Source: Isoetes taiwanensis (taxonomy: Eukaryota; Streptophyta; Lycopodiopsida; Isoetales; Isoetaceae). From it: 64,000 nt of DNA. The position numbers were made by a program, and so were the translations under genes. Location: assembly GCA_021234155.1 (NCBI GenBank), contig JAJEKV010000019.1, positions 5,716,284 through 5,780,283 on the forward strand, written 5' to 3'. Below are positions 1-9,490 of this stretch, in pieces (position 1 is the stretch's first letter; every line of letters starts with the position of its first letter). Below the pieces are notes generated by a model. The model did not search any database, was not told the origin of the DNA, and saw nothing but the letters and a program-made list of their open reading frames with translations.

Positions 1-282
1 TCATTTAATTTAGATAGAGTTTCTTTGCCATTCTAGCAATAGAATCAAATGGGTATTACGGATTTGGTACATTTGAGAAAATATGGGGTCTTGTGGTGTC
101 CTTTGATCTCGAAATTCCACATCAATTTTGCTCTCAACCAAATAAGGGGCTTGCTCTTTGTTCAAATGGCATGTCTACGTGGCTAAAAAGAATGCCCCTA
201 TATTTAGAAAATAGTGCAACAAGATGCTAATGCATCAATGGGTTGCCCTTTGGAAGGCCCATTGATGCATCCACAATAATGT
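1..282 (+). repeat. Dispersed repeat R1, copy 1
   Basis: The first 282 bases match 15330-15611 nearly base for base, with roughly seven to ten differences and equal length. They end at a common boundary (CACAATAAYGT) after which the flanks are unrelated. The repeat probably continues left of the window. Near its end lies a 12-bp perfect inverted repeat, TGCATCAATGGG at 231-242 and its complement at 258-269, with a 15-base loop. The hairpin sits 13 bases before the boundary. A third, partial, inverted copy is at 37990-38042. The class is unknown: there is no coding sequence and no TG...CA LTR end or primer site next to it. Confidence 0.85.
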
Positions 283-3054
283 CACAGTTCTATTGCGTAG
301 AACCGCCATTCTATGGCAGGTTTGCCTCAATTCATTTGCTCAATGTTTTTGCTTGAGTTGCTGGCCGAGGCAATGCCTTTTCCCAACCAATTTTGGCTAT
401 TCCTTTTCCAACACAGTTATGGCAATCCTATTGGATCGATTTAGGGCATCGATTCAAGTCGGCGACTCTTCTGCAGGGCATACCAAGTTTCGGTTTAGTT
501 TCGGTTTAGGGAAACTAGTAAACAAGAATAGTGTTTTCTTTGTTATTTTGAGAACAGTAGTTACAACCTATTGTTGTACGTATAACTCTTGAAAATCTTT
601 GCATTCCCTAACCCATAGATATTTGTCTCATTCCATGTTGCTATTGCTATTTTATGTCGTGAATAGGATTGTCCATTCCTCCCTTCCTTCCTTCTGCTAA
701 CTGTTTATCCGACAGCATTATTTTGGAATACAGGTTCAATGGAGGATTATAGGATTTTGCACGATAGGTCACGCAACTCCTCAATCAAGAACAATGGTAT
801 TTTATGTGCTCTGCTCTATTTTGACTACAGAAGCACTTCTCCATGGTTAATCCAACAATTTTGGCGCCTTAGCACATTGTTCCCTTGAGGCATATTTTTC
901 TTTTTCCATCAAGGCGAACGACAGTATGTGGTAATGTTCTCCTAGGTTGTAAGGGGTATGCCCTTTACAATGCAATCCTCTCTTTATGGGATGATTGGAT
1001 TTTGTATTGACATCGTATTGCATTATTGTGCATATAAGCATTTTTTCTCGTCATCATAATGAGTTGAATTTTTGTAGTCCCTTAAGGTTTATGGGTGCAT
1101 GAACCTTACGGTTGATAGTTTCTCACTATCTCAATAGTCTCATTTTTGGGGTCGGTATATAGGGCATGTTTGCATTTGTATAGCGGGTGTTTTTTGCCTC
1201 AAAGGTTTTTCATTATGATAGAGATGAACATTACGTATTAGATGAGCATTAGGATTGTGCATTTACTTGTAATAGATCTGTCGCATAACTATCTTGTTGG
1301 CATCGTTTGCTATGTTACTCCTTCTGGTTGGCCCTGCCATGTTTTTTATAGGTTTGGCACTGTGCTTTGACAATCTTCATGTTCAACTATTGTCGGATTC
1401 ATTAGCATATTTCATATGGAGGTGGTAATCGGCATTAAAATATTTATTTTCTGAAAGACTTTTGTATCTGATGAGGGTTATGCTTTTATTTTAGCTTCAT
1501 TGGCTCAATGAACATCTTTCTTTTATTGGATGTATATCTTGTTGGTTCACGTTGGTCTTATGCTTATTTGCCTTTGTCATATTATACTCTTGAGCATCTC
1601 TGCTTCTTGAATGTGGACCAGTGTTACTTTGCCGTTGATGTTTTTAATCGCTTGGGGTTCCTTATTGTCTAGGACATCCAGTGCTAATAGCATCTTGATA
1701 TACATTTTCGTTGAGGGTTACAGTTACAGTTTTTTGCACGTTCATCCGACTGGCTTGTTCATGGCTATGATTTGTCCTATGCTTTTAAGTATAAACGTAT
1801 GGTCTAGCTGTATATTTCTCTTCTCCAGCTTGTTCTCGTCCCCTTGTATTGGAGTCATTTTGTCTTGCGTAATTACCTGCTACCTAGTATTTTCATCTCA
1901 GGTGCCCCCTTCGCCTATCATTCTTTCTAACTCTTGGTACTATGATAGCTCATTTTCTCTCTTTTAACCTCATTTGTTGGGGTTGCTCCCGTGAATTCAT
2001 TAGTTCTCCCTTTTCTTCCTTATTGCTTCCTCGTTGATCTTGATTCCTCTTCATCTTTTATTCCTCTTTCTTCGATTGTTCCTGCCTAGGTTCCATTTGT
2101 CTGTTCTGGCTTTATTGCTGCTATCTTTATTTTATCAATTTTTTAGTCTAGTTTGCTCTCTCCCTCTTATTTTTGCTCCATCTCTTGCTTCATCTATGCT
2201 TTTGCCATGCCCCCTTATTTTCAGGTTTCTTTTCATACCATACCACAGATATTCTTTTGGCAGATGACTTCTTCTTTGACGTATTTGGTCCCTTTAGTTC
2301 TCTTTATCCTCTTTTTTGCTCCATGATCTCACTAGTGTCTCTAGTCTCATTTGCTCCTTTGCTTATCCCTGTGTGATATTTCTATTGTCCCCGTTGGCTT
2401 CTTTAGTCCATGGATGATGCGCTCTTCATTTATTAGATTAGCTCTTATTGTGCATTCCACTTGTGGTTAATACTCTCTTTCTATTGACTTCAGTTGTCCT
2501 TGTAGTTCTGTTTTTGTTTGTCTGCATTGCTCCAGCTGTTTCTGTGGGTCTGGTTCCATTATCTTTGCATGTCTTATTTGCTCCTTATTGTCCTTTAGCT
2601 CTCTTTAATAATTTCTTACTTCATTTTGCTTCATCGATGGCATCTATCTCTGCAGTCTCAAGGTTTCATTGGTTTCCAGGTTTCATTAGCAATCATTCTA
2701 CTTTAGTTTCTCTAGTGATACTTCAGTTGCGCTTATCGGAATCCCATTTGCATTTGGATTATTACTTCTTTCATTTGCATGATTTATGTTGGTTGCCCTA
2801 GTCTTGCCCATATCCCCATTAGTATTGGCCTCCTTGTGCTCAGTCTTTTTCGACATCGTCTCAACACCATTATCTGCCATCAGGATTCTAATGGGAATCA
2901 CTTACTCTCCCTTGTGGCATATTTATCTCTAGTGTTAATAGTCGTTTGCTTCTTTGCAATTCTTTTGCCTTGTTTCTGGGTCTGATGGGTTCATTCTTTT
3001 GACTTGCATGGTGACCCACTCTTGCACAGTTGTGCTTGCACGAGTTGCTTGTTG
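283..3054. other. AT- and pyrimidine-rich intergenic sequence, no gene seen
   Basis: No recognisable coding sequence. From about 1600 to 3000 the plus strand is strongly pyrimidine-rich (runs of C and T with TTC/CTC motifs). This gives long but meaningless hydrophobic open frames rich in Leu, Phe and Ser. Similar T-rich sequence lies at 12.5-13.9 kb, on the far side of the nested LINE/gypsy block, so the two may be halves of one old repeat or locus. I see no RNA gene, promoter or array here. Confidence 0.5.
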
Positions 3055-3161
3055 TGCATTTTTGATGCGGGCACTTGGGGTCAAGCCCTCAGTTCCATAT
3101 CAGATCTTGTTGCAGGAGACAGGATTCATGCCCCTGCAGTATGCGGCCCTCGATAGACACA
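3055..3161 (+). mobile_element. LINE-A left fragment (ORF2 C-terminal region)
   Basis: The frame reading MRALGVKPSVPYQILLQE followed by TGFMPLQYAALDRH has the pattern seen after the RT of many plant and animal LINE ORF2 proteins: a conserved LG(V)xP...P..LLxExG stretch followed by a hydrophobic/Arg-rich helix. The same frame resumes at 11611, so this is the left half of a LINE split by the gypsy element at 3162-11610. Left of about 3055 no LINE protein can be followed, so the LINE was 5'-truncated on insertion or has decayed. The last 40 bases (3122-3161) are repeated at 11611-11650. Confidence 0.6.
3122..3161 (+). repeat. 40-bp direct repeat at the left edge of the gypsy element
   Basis: Identical to 11611-11650, beginning GGATTCATGCCCC and ending GATAGACACA; three further bases (ACA) before it also match. 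It is LINE-A coding sequence. A normal gypsy insertion would give a 4-6 bp duplication, so a 40-bp one needs another explanation, such as a repair event that removed the 3' half of the element. Confidence 0.85.
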
Positions 3162-3667
3162 AGTGGCACTTCGACAACTTGGCGTACAACTGATGCCTCT
3201 TCAACTTCTCTAGCACTCTCCTTTAGTGTTGCACATGCTCTTCAAGGGATCTGCTATACACCAAAATGTCATCAAAGAAAACTATCACAAAAGGTGTCTA
3301 GGAACTCCCTGAAGATGTCGTTCATGAGCCTCATGAACGTTGCTGGGGCGTTCGATAAGCCAAAAGGCATTACCGTGAACTCATAATGCCCATACCGCGT
3401 TCTGAAGGCGGTTTTATGGATATCTTCTTCCTTAATCCGGATTTGGTGATAGCCCGACCTTAAGTCGATTTTGGAGAAGACCTTTGCCCTTTGGAGCTGA
3501 TCCATCAAGTCATCTGATCTTGGGAGCGCATACTTGTTCTTAATGGTGTGCTTGTTCAACTGCCTATAGTCTATGCACATTCTCAGACTGCCATCCTTCT
3601 TCTTGACAAACAGAATGGGCGCTCCAAATGGCGAGACGCTAGGTCTAATGAAGCCTAGGTCGAGCAA
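3162..3667 (-). pseudogene. pol: Ty3/gypsy reverse transcriptase, truncated
   Basis: Typical gypsy RT: a segment with [16 protein letters not shown], then [46 protein letters not shown], and after one frameshift near 3275 the catalytic box as [10 protein letters not shown] with both Asp residues present. A stop codon follows shortly after (in the stretch after EEHVQH). The coding region then continues to KLSKCH and ends abruptly at 3162 where LINE sequence begins, so thumb/connection, RNase H and integrase are absent. It overlaps the protease frame by a few codons with a frame change near 3660. Confidence 0.92.
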
Positions 3668-4308
3668 CTCCTCTTTAGCTCCTTCAGCTCCTGCGTCGTC
3701 ATTCTATATGGGGCCTTGCTCGTCGGCTTCATTCCTAGTTCGAGTGCTATCTCACACTCGACTCCCCTATAAGGAGGGACCTGCTTGATCTCATCTGGAA
3801 AGAGATCGTGGAACTCCGTGATCAACTTAGCTATTTGCTTGGGCAACTTGTTGAGCACTTTATCTTCTTCACTTTCTTCTGGCTCGGGCTCTTCAATCTC
3901 AAGCTTGAAGATGTATGCTACCTGCTCGCTCTTGATGCACTTGAACAGTCGTTTACTTGACATGCACTGCATGATGGGAACAACTTTTTTACCTGTGATC
4001 TCAATGATCTTGCCGTCGGGTGTTGGGAAGGTCACCTTCCGCTTTCCACAATCAATGATGGCCCCTGCTGGTCCAAGATACTCCATTCCTATGATCAAGT
4101 CATACTTGCCAATGCCCATTACTTCTGCCCCTATCTGGATATTAATCCCTGGCAAGTCGATGTCGAAGTTAATTCTCTTGCCTGCCGTCTGCCTTACTGC
4201 TCCACTTGCTAAGACAACGGGCCTCGGCTTCGATTTTAGCGGTTTCAACTTCAACATTTCAACCATTCTGGGGGATGCAAAGTTATGGCTACTCCCGGAG
4301 TCTATCAA
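3655..4308 (-). pseudogene. pro: Ty3/gypsy aspartic protease and linker to RT
   Basis: Begins with the retroviral-type protease active site as MIDSGSSHNF (D-S-G), followed by VVLASGAVR, a hydrophobic strand with DLIIGMEYLGPAGAIIDCGKRKV (the flap/second half of gypsy proteases) and then the acidic linker with EEPEPEESEED. The region ends in the pre-RT sequence containing LITEFHDLFPDEIKQVPPYRG and [17 protein letters not shown], which is the usual start of gypsy RT. In the functional element this would be the middle of a Gag-Pro-Pol polyprotein. Here it lies in a different frame from both gag and the RT core. Confidence 0.92.
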
Positions 4309-4405
4309 GACTATGAAGGACTTGGCCTTGGCCTTCCCTACTATGGAAATTACCTTATACTGGCTCTCTGCTTGCTCTGTATCTATTGCGGCAAAGATAT
4401 GACAC

Positions 4406-5768
4406 TCACCACCGAATGTAATTCGTCGGGCTGCCTGTGCCGTCGTCGTCGAGACCAGTGTCCCAATCTCCCAACTCTGCTAGTCTTTTTGCACTCATGG
4501 CGTAGGGGCGATTCGTCCCTATGGCCTGGGCTAAGCACCTGAAGCAAAGCTGCTTTTCTATGCACTCCTGCCTCTTTTCCTTGGGCATCGCCTGCAAAAA
4601 GGATCGTACTGCTTTAGAGTAGTTTGACCCTTCCTGCTTGTCCTTGAAGGACACCTGTTTCTTCTCCTGCTGCCTTCCCTGATTGCCACCATATGGGGCT
4701 CTAGCTGGACCCGGGCTAGCTGCTCTAGGGCTATAACTCCATGTTGCCTTGCCTTTATCCTGGTAATACTGTTGCCTCTGCCCGCTGTTCTGAGGCCCTT
4801 TTCCTTGCAAGCTTATTGCCTTGGACTCTACTTCTGATACTGTCTTGGGGTTTATTGCCCTTACAAGCTTGCGGATCTCTTCGTTTAGCCCTTCAATATA
4901 GCTCTCCACTGCATGCTTTTCACCCAATTTTGGCACATAAAGCCTTAGTCTCATGAATTCCTCTGTGTATTTCTGGACTGATTTGTTGCCTTGCCGCAAC
5001 CTAGAACTGCTGCATCATGCTGGACTTGTGCTCTCTTGGGATGTAATGGCGTTTGAAAGCTTTAGAGAACTTCCTGAACCTGCAAGCATCCCTGCTTAAG
5101 CCATGGGCCTTGGCATAACCCTTCCACCAAATGCGTGCTGCTCCTTTCAGGTTGGTTGTTGCCACCCTGCCTTTATCCTTGTCCTTCATACTATAGGCGT
5201 TGCCGTATTCACTCATCTCGTCGAGCCAAGCCTCCGCCTCCATACTTGACCTGTTCTCGCCTGAGAATTGCTCGAGCTTCCTGGCCTTCCAAACATTTCC
5301 CAATGCAGAGTCTACCTTCTTCTGGTAGTTAGAGGCTCTTGTTTCCCTTTGTCATCCATCTGCGGTGTCCCTCTGCCTTTCATCTGTGGTGTCCCTCTGC
5401 CTTCCATCCCTGCGGTCCTGGGCCTGCTCTTCCTCTTCCTCGGAGTCGGAGTCCGAATCTGAGCTTGAGTCGGAGGATTCTGAGCTGGAGGACCTCCTTC
5501 TCTTGCTCCTCTTCTTGTCCCTTCCTGTTTTCCGAGCTGATGCTTGTGGCAACTGAGCGTTGCCCTCCGAACCCACTCCTGCTTGTGCGGCCAGCAAAGC
5601 CTTTATCTGCTCAAGGTCCGTCCTCATCTGTGATATTTCCTCTTCTGGGGTCATGGGTCCAAATTCCTCAAACAGGTTCCTTGCCGGGGGTGGCCTGGGC
5701 GGACTCTGTTCTTCCATATGGTCTCGGCGTTGTCGTTCCCCTGAGCCTAGGCCTCTAGCTGCATACAC
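4406..5768 (-). pseudogene. gag: Ty3/gypsy gag
   Basis: The N-terminal third (from 5768) is acidic and Ser/Asp/Arg-rich, with a long SSSSESSDSSSDSDSDSEEEEE tract. After a single in-frame TGA near 5350 the core begins (WKARKLEQFSGENR, then EAWLDEMSEYG, AARIWWKGYAKAHG, FKRHYIPREHK), which is the Retrotrans_gag capsid pattern. A frameshift near 5000 leads to QKYTEEFMRLR and YIEGLNEEIRKLV, also capsid. The C-terminal zinc knuckle is damaged: CFRC is present but the expected G-H-x4-C half is lost. The start at 5768 is uncertain. An AT-rich stretch with TATA-like sequence lies at 5881-5902. Confidence 0.9.
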
Positions 5769-5939
5769 AAGTAATTCATGGCTATGTGGTTAGTTTTTCT
5801 TGTTCTCTTGCATTATCTATGTTTGTTGGTATAGTTGTGGGGCAAAATACATCAACAAAACATTTAAAGTGCAAAAGAAATTATATTTATATTATATAAT
5901 ATCCTGATACAAAAAAAATCCCCGGGATCAAGAATCTAA
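5769..5939 (-). promoter_or_regulatory. AT-rich spacer upstream of gag, possible TATA box
   Basis: The 170 bases between the end of the unknown accessory gene and gag contain a strongly AT-rich block (5881-5902, ATTATATAATATAAATATAA on the minus strand) about 115-130 bases before the likely gag start. This resembles the placement of the clear TATA boxes before the two accessory genes, so gag may have had its own promoter. The box is less canonical and the 65-bp motif is absent here, so this is tentative. Confidence 0.35.
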
Positions 5940-7499
5940 CTATTCTTGGAATCGCCGGTATGCTGGATTATCCTCTAGGAACTTCTTCACTTGGGCTGTT
6001 CCCACTGAATGACCCAAGTTCCTAAGGACGTTGATTGAAGATCCACCCTGCAAAGCTCTCGCCAAATCTTCTATCCTGCGCTCGGAGGTATAGGCTGCGG
6101 TCACTGCCAGTCTTTCCTGTCGTCTATAAGGTATGGCGAAGTCAAAAATATCGAGTGCTACCGCTCTCTTCATCAGGATGGCATACTCGGTGTTGGGAGC
6201 TAGCCGAGCATGTCGGCCAAAGCCTGAGAGCGCAATTAGCATCGATACTCCTTCCTCGCCCCTGGGGGTGAATTTGCGGTGAATTACCGCTATTCTTCCG
6301 TCCATCAGCAGGGGAAGGTAATACCGCAACGACCTGTCGTTGTGTGACGGGTCCTCGCCTCCTCGGCCTCTAACTCTGTGTCTGCTGGCATAGTCATCGA
6401 CCTCCACCGTGGTGAGCTCCCTGTAGTCTCTGACTGTTGCTGAAGCTCTCCTGAGGTCGAACTCGCCTCTTCGCTCTCAGGGAAGTGTTGTCGAAGAACT
6501 TGCCGTTAGGATGTTTGAGGTCTTGTGGCGGAACCCCATCTATTCCTGTAGAGCAAGGAACTCTTCCTCCGTCGGTAGTTGCCGCGCCTCCATGATCTGC
6601 CTGATGTTGCTGTAGGCTTGTATATCAGAGGTCGACTCTCCCGTGTAAGTGTCGGCTTCCCTTACTTGAAGTGGGAAGTCGGAGGTTCCTCGGACGATGA
6701 AGTCGTCCAGGTCTGTTCTCCGGAGTTGGTGCAGCAACTCGTCGGGTCGATACTCTCTTTCCCTGCACTCCGGGAGGTTCTGGATGTCGCTTAGGAGCAA
6801 ATACTCTTCGCCCTCGACGATGATGGGGGCTAGGCTTGTGATGCCTAGCCCAAGAGGTGGCGCGATCCTGGGAGTTTGCCGGCTTCTTTCGAATTCCTGC
6901 AACTCTTGTTCTGCTAGCCGCTGCTCTTCCGCTGGGTCGAGCTCGACGTAGTCCTCATCTTCTTCCTCGCTTTCTTCGTCCTCTTCTCTTCCTTCTTGCT
7001 CCTGTTCGTACTGTAAAAGGAGCTGCTCTGCTGCTGCTGTGGCTAATGGGTCCACATCCATGGGAGGAATAGAGGTTTCTCCCATGGGATTTTCGGCACG
7101 GTGGGTAAGAAAAATGGCTAAGGCAGCATTGAAAGAAAAGTTGGTCCAGTTGACAGTCAGGACCATTGGCTCGGGCATGCGCTGGGCCTTGTTTGTGAGG
7201 TACTTGGCAATGTTTGGAACATCGCCTAAGGCTGCTTGAAGGGATTGCCTAGGAACAAAGTAGCTTATGCAAGGTGGGAGCTCCACTAAGGATGGGCCTA
7301 CCCTAGCTTGGAATTCCGAAAGGACTCTGCTATATGCTGGGGTTGCGTGCAAGGTTGCTTGGACATCTATTTCTTTCCGGAAGACCTGGAAAATCTCATT
7401 GACGTCAGCCTCAGCAGCATGAGCGCTGGCGCTGTACCATCGCCTGAAATCAGAGGTTGCCATGAGTCTAGCGAGGAAGAGACTAGCAAATGGATGCAA
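5940..7499 (-). pseudogene. Accessory gene 2 of the gypsy element, about 520 residues, unknown function
   Basis: Two long open stretches in the same frame (7499-6540, 319 residues; about 6475-5940) are separated by TAG and TGA codons. In another frame the intervening 60 bases give a protein-like bridge (DGVPPQDLKHPNGKFF), so one original frame with two compensating indels is likely. The N-terminal 130 residues are mixed hydrophobic (MATSDFRRWYSASAHAAEAD, NWTNFSFNAALAIFL). An acidic coiled segment follows (EEDEESEEEDEDYVELDP). The C-terminal part is basic and globular (RSLRYYLPLLMDGRIAVIHR, GFGRHARLAPNTEYAILMKR). I recognise no family. The start at 7499 or at the better-context ATG at 7463 (MATSDF) are both possible. 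A TATA box lies at 7579-7586. Confidence 0.75.
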
Positions 7500-7578
7500 G
7501 AGCGCCTGAGGGAGCTGGGAAATCGGCTAAAGGGAGCAGGAGCAAACTCGTAGGGTGCTACGTAAGAAATGAGGGACT

Positions 7579-7586
7579 TATTTATA
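7579..7586 (-). promoter_or_regulatory. TATA box of accessory gene 2
   Basis: Minus strand reads CTATAAATAAG, a canonical TATAAATA box 80 bases before the ATG at 7499 and 116 before the ATG at 7463. The same octamer stands before the H3-like gene at similar distance. Two copies of the 65-bp motif lie 190-460 bases further upstream. Confidence 0.65.
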
Positions 7587-7778
7587 GAAAAGGGGAAAAC
7601 CCTAATTTTTGGGTGACTTGGAAAATTCTTGGGGTTGGGCAATTCTAGCCTATATTGAAGTCTGAATGGGAATTGGAAGACTAACTTAAGGGTCTGAGCA
7701 TGACTGGATTACCTAAAGATTCTAACACAACAAGTTGGGGATCTTTTGGACAAGTTATGGAGAAGAAATGGTAGGAGG

Positions 7779-7843
7779 TCTCACAGGTAGCACCTCGTCC
7801 AAAAGCTGGACTTTAGTTTCTTGACCAGGCGCGACGTGTGAGA
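7779..7843 (-). promoter_or_regulatory. 65-bp palindromic motif, copy A
   Basis: One of four gap-free 65-bp copies (also 7979-8043, 9703-9767, 9885-9949). Outer arms TCTCACA and TGTGAGA are perfect complements. Inner arms CGCCT/AGGCG pair in the other copies, but this copy has CACCT. Between them two roughly 11-bp A-rich/T-rich arms pair imperfectly. The right side holds GCGCGACGTGTGAG, with an ACGTG core. It lies about 195 bases upstream of the TATA box of accessory gene 2. Confidence 0.8.
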
Positions 7844-7978
7844 GATCAGTCCCATTTTGATCAAAATATGTCCAATTTGGGTAAACTAAGGGTGTAAGGA
7901 TGACAGACTCATTAAATTAAGCAGAATCGACCCCTTACTTGGTCATTTTAGAGCTGTTTTGGGCAGTTTTGGGCAAGG

Positions 7979-8043
7979 TCTCACAGGTAGCGCCTCGTTC
8001 AAAAACTAAACTTTAGTTTCTTTACCAGGCGCGACGTGTGAGA
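7979..8043 (-). promoter_or_regulatory. 65-bp palindromic motif, copy B
   Basis: Same 65-bp layout as copy A with no gaps and complete outer and CGCCT/AGGCG arms. It lies 200 bases from copy A and about 390 bases upstream of the accessory gene 2 TATA box, in the spacer after the stop codon of the H3-like gene. Confidence 0.82.
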
Positions 8044-8191
8044 CATCACACTTTTTGGTCTGAAAATATGCTATTTTACTAAAACAAAAGCTACTACTTG
8101 CTAATTTGTCCTAATTAAACAAGTTTAGACACATAAAATACTCAAAATTGATTTATATTACAATTTTTTTTTTTGATTATTTACAAAATGT

Positions 8192-9490
8192 TTATTTGGG
8201 ATCCCCCTTAATTAAACTAGCTAATTGCATGTCCTTCCTCATGAGGGTTACTCGCTTCGCATGAACAGTGCAAGCTGTCGAGTCTTCAAAATGTTGCACT
8301 ATTCTCTGCTCCGCCGCTTCCTGCAGTGCCAGCAGCATCTCGTCTGTGACCCTCATGCCAGTGTTGAAGTCCTGCATGACTTCTCTAACTAGACGAGCAA
8401 AGGGGGCACGGGGAATTAGGAGGCCGTAACTGCGCTGGAAGTGCCTAATCTCTCTTAGTGCCCTTCTCTCGGTCTCCTTCCTGCTGGGCTTCTTCTTGGC
8501 TGGCTTCTTAGGGACCTTGGGCTTTGGTGGTGGCGGTCTTAAGGTCTGCTGCTTCGTTGGTCGTCCTCCCTCGATGAACCTGACCTTGTTCTCCTCGTAG
8601 TAGGAGTTATAAGCCTCCCACTTCTTCATATATGCCTCGTGCTCCTTCACTTTCTCTCATAGATCTTGACGGGGTCCGTGACGTAGGCCTCTCGGGCAGG
8701 CCGTGGTTGCTTCTTCCTGTCCCACGTCGGATAAGGAGGGGGCTTCTGCACTTGGTCCTGCTGCTCCAGGTCGGGGTGCTCCTGATTTGGTGTTGGCTGC
8801 TCATCACCCGGGAACTTCGAAGAACTTCCACCTCCGGTGTTGGGGATGTAGTCTTCGTCAGAGGAGTCGTCGGAAGAGTCCTGGCTGGTCCGGTGGCCGT
8901 TCAGTGATAACGATCTTGGGGTTCGGGCCCTTCCCTTGCTTGAGCTTCCTTTCGCCCACCACGAACTTCCCTTTTGCCTTCTTCTTCTCCTCGGCCGCTT
9001 TCGCCTCCTCTTCCCTCTTCCTCTTCCTGCTTTCCCGGCGCCGTTGTTTCTTCTCGTGTTTTGCAATCCATGCTGCGAGGTCTTCTTCTTCGCTTGGGTC
9101 GAGCCTTGGCCCGCTGTGCTCTTGCCGCTCCTTTGTCCTCCTTTCCCGTTGTGCTCCCTCCTCCTCGTCTTCGAGAATCTCTGTTGCTGCATCAGAGTGG
9201 TCCTCTTCCTTCTCTTGCTCTTGAATCTCCCGCTCTATCTCCTCATAAACTTCCCTGGTCTCCTCGTCCATGGAAGTTGGTGATGAGGCCTCATCTTGAT
9301 CCACCTGCTGATTGAAAATATCAATTAGATCGGATGTGTCTTGATCTTTTGGGATGCTCTCCTCGCTCGAAGACGAACGACCCCCCTTCGCGAGCCTGTC
9401 GCGAAGCATCTGCCGAATAAGGTTGGCGTCTGTGGCGCTGGTGGCTTCACCTGGACGAGGCTTCCTGGCAGTCTGCTTGGTCCGTGCCAT
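8192..9490 (-). pseudogene. Retrotransposon-borne histone H3-like gene (H3 tail, long insert, H3 fold)
   Basis: The protein starts MARTKQTARKPRPGEATSA: residues 2-10 are exactly the H3 tail (R2, T3, K4, T6, R8, K9 kept), then Pro replaces Ser10. A roughly 330-residue insert follows, acidic (EEIEREIQEQEKEED), then Lys/Arg-rich (KKQRRRESRKRKREEE), Ser/Asp-rich, Pro-rich (PPPPKPKVPKKPAKKKP). The last 89 residues (8461-8195) form a complete H3 fold: ALREIRHFQRSYGLLIP, FARLVREVMQDFNTGMR, LALQEAAEQRIV, FEDSTACTVHAKRVT, KDMQLASLIKG. By eye about 49 of 89 match plant H3 with no gap, and the end coincides. K56 is Arg, K79 Asn; C110, H113 and K122 are kept. Loop 1 has ordinary H3 length, unlike CENH3. 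Two compensating frameshifts (about 8890 and 8650) break the roughly 432-codon frame. No intron is evident. Confidence 0.95.

Noticed and set aside
1600-3000. Several plus-strand open frames of 60-120 codons
   Set aside because: All are Leu/Phe/Ser-rich translations of pyrimidine-rich DNA with no domain pattern.
5940-6475. C-terminal part of accessory gene 2 as an H2A-like histone (IEDLARALQGGSSINVLRNL resembles the H2A docking region)
   Set aside because: Only about a dozen positions align, with gaps, and the alpha-1/alpha-2 core of H2A is not visible. Having an H3 next door makes this tempting, but the similarity is at chance level by eye.
8192-8650. H3 fold as a centromeric CENH3
   Set aside because: Loop 1 has ordinary H3 length and sequence spacing, and the N-terminus is the canonical H3 tail, which CENH3 proteins lack.
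8640-9320. Long plus-strand open frames opposite the H3-like gene
   Set aside because: They are antisense shadows of GC-rich, low-complexity coding sequence (Ser/Leu/Pro-rich reading of Lys/Glu/Arg codons).
8192-9490. Host histone H3 gene unrelated to the retroelement
   Set aside because: It lies between the element's primer site and gag in the same orientation, has the long insert, and shares the 65-bp motif pairs with the second accessory gene, so it is part of the element.
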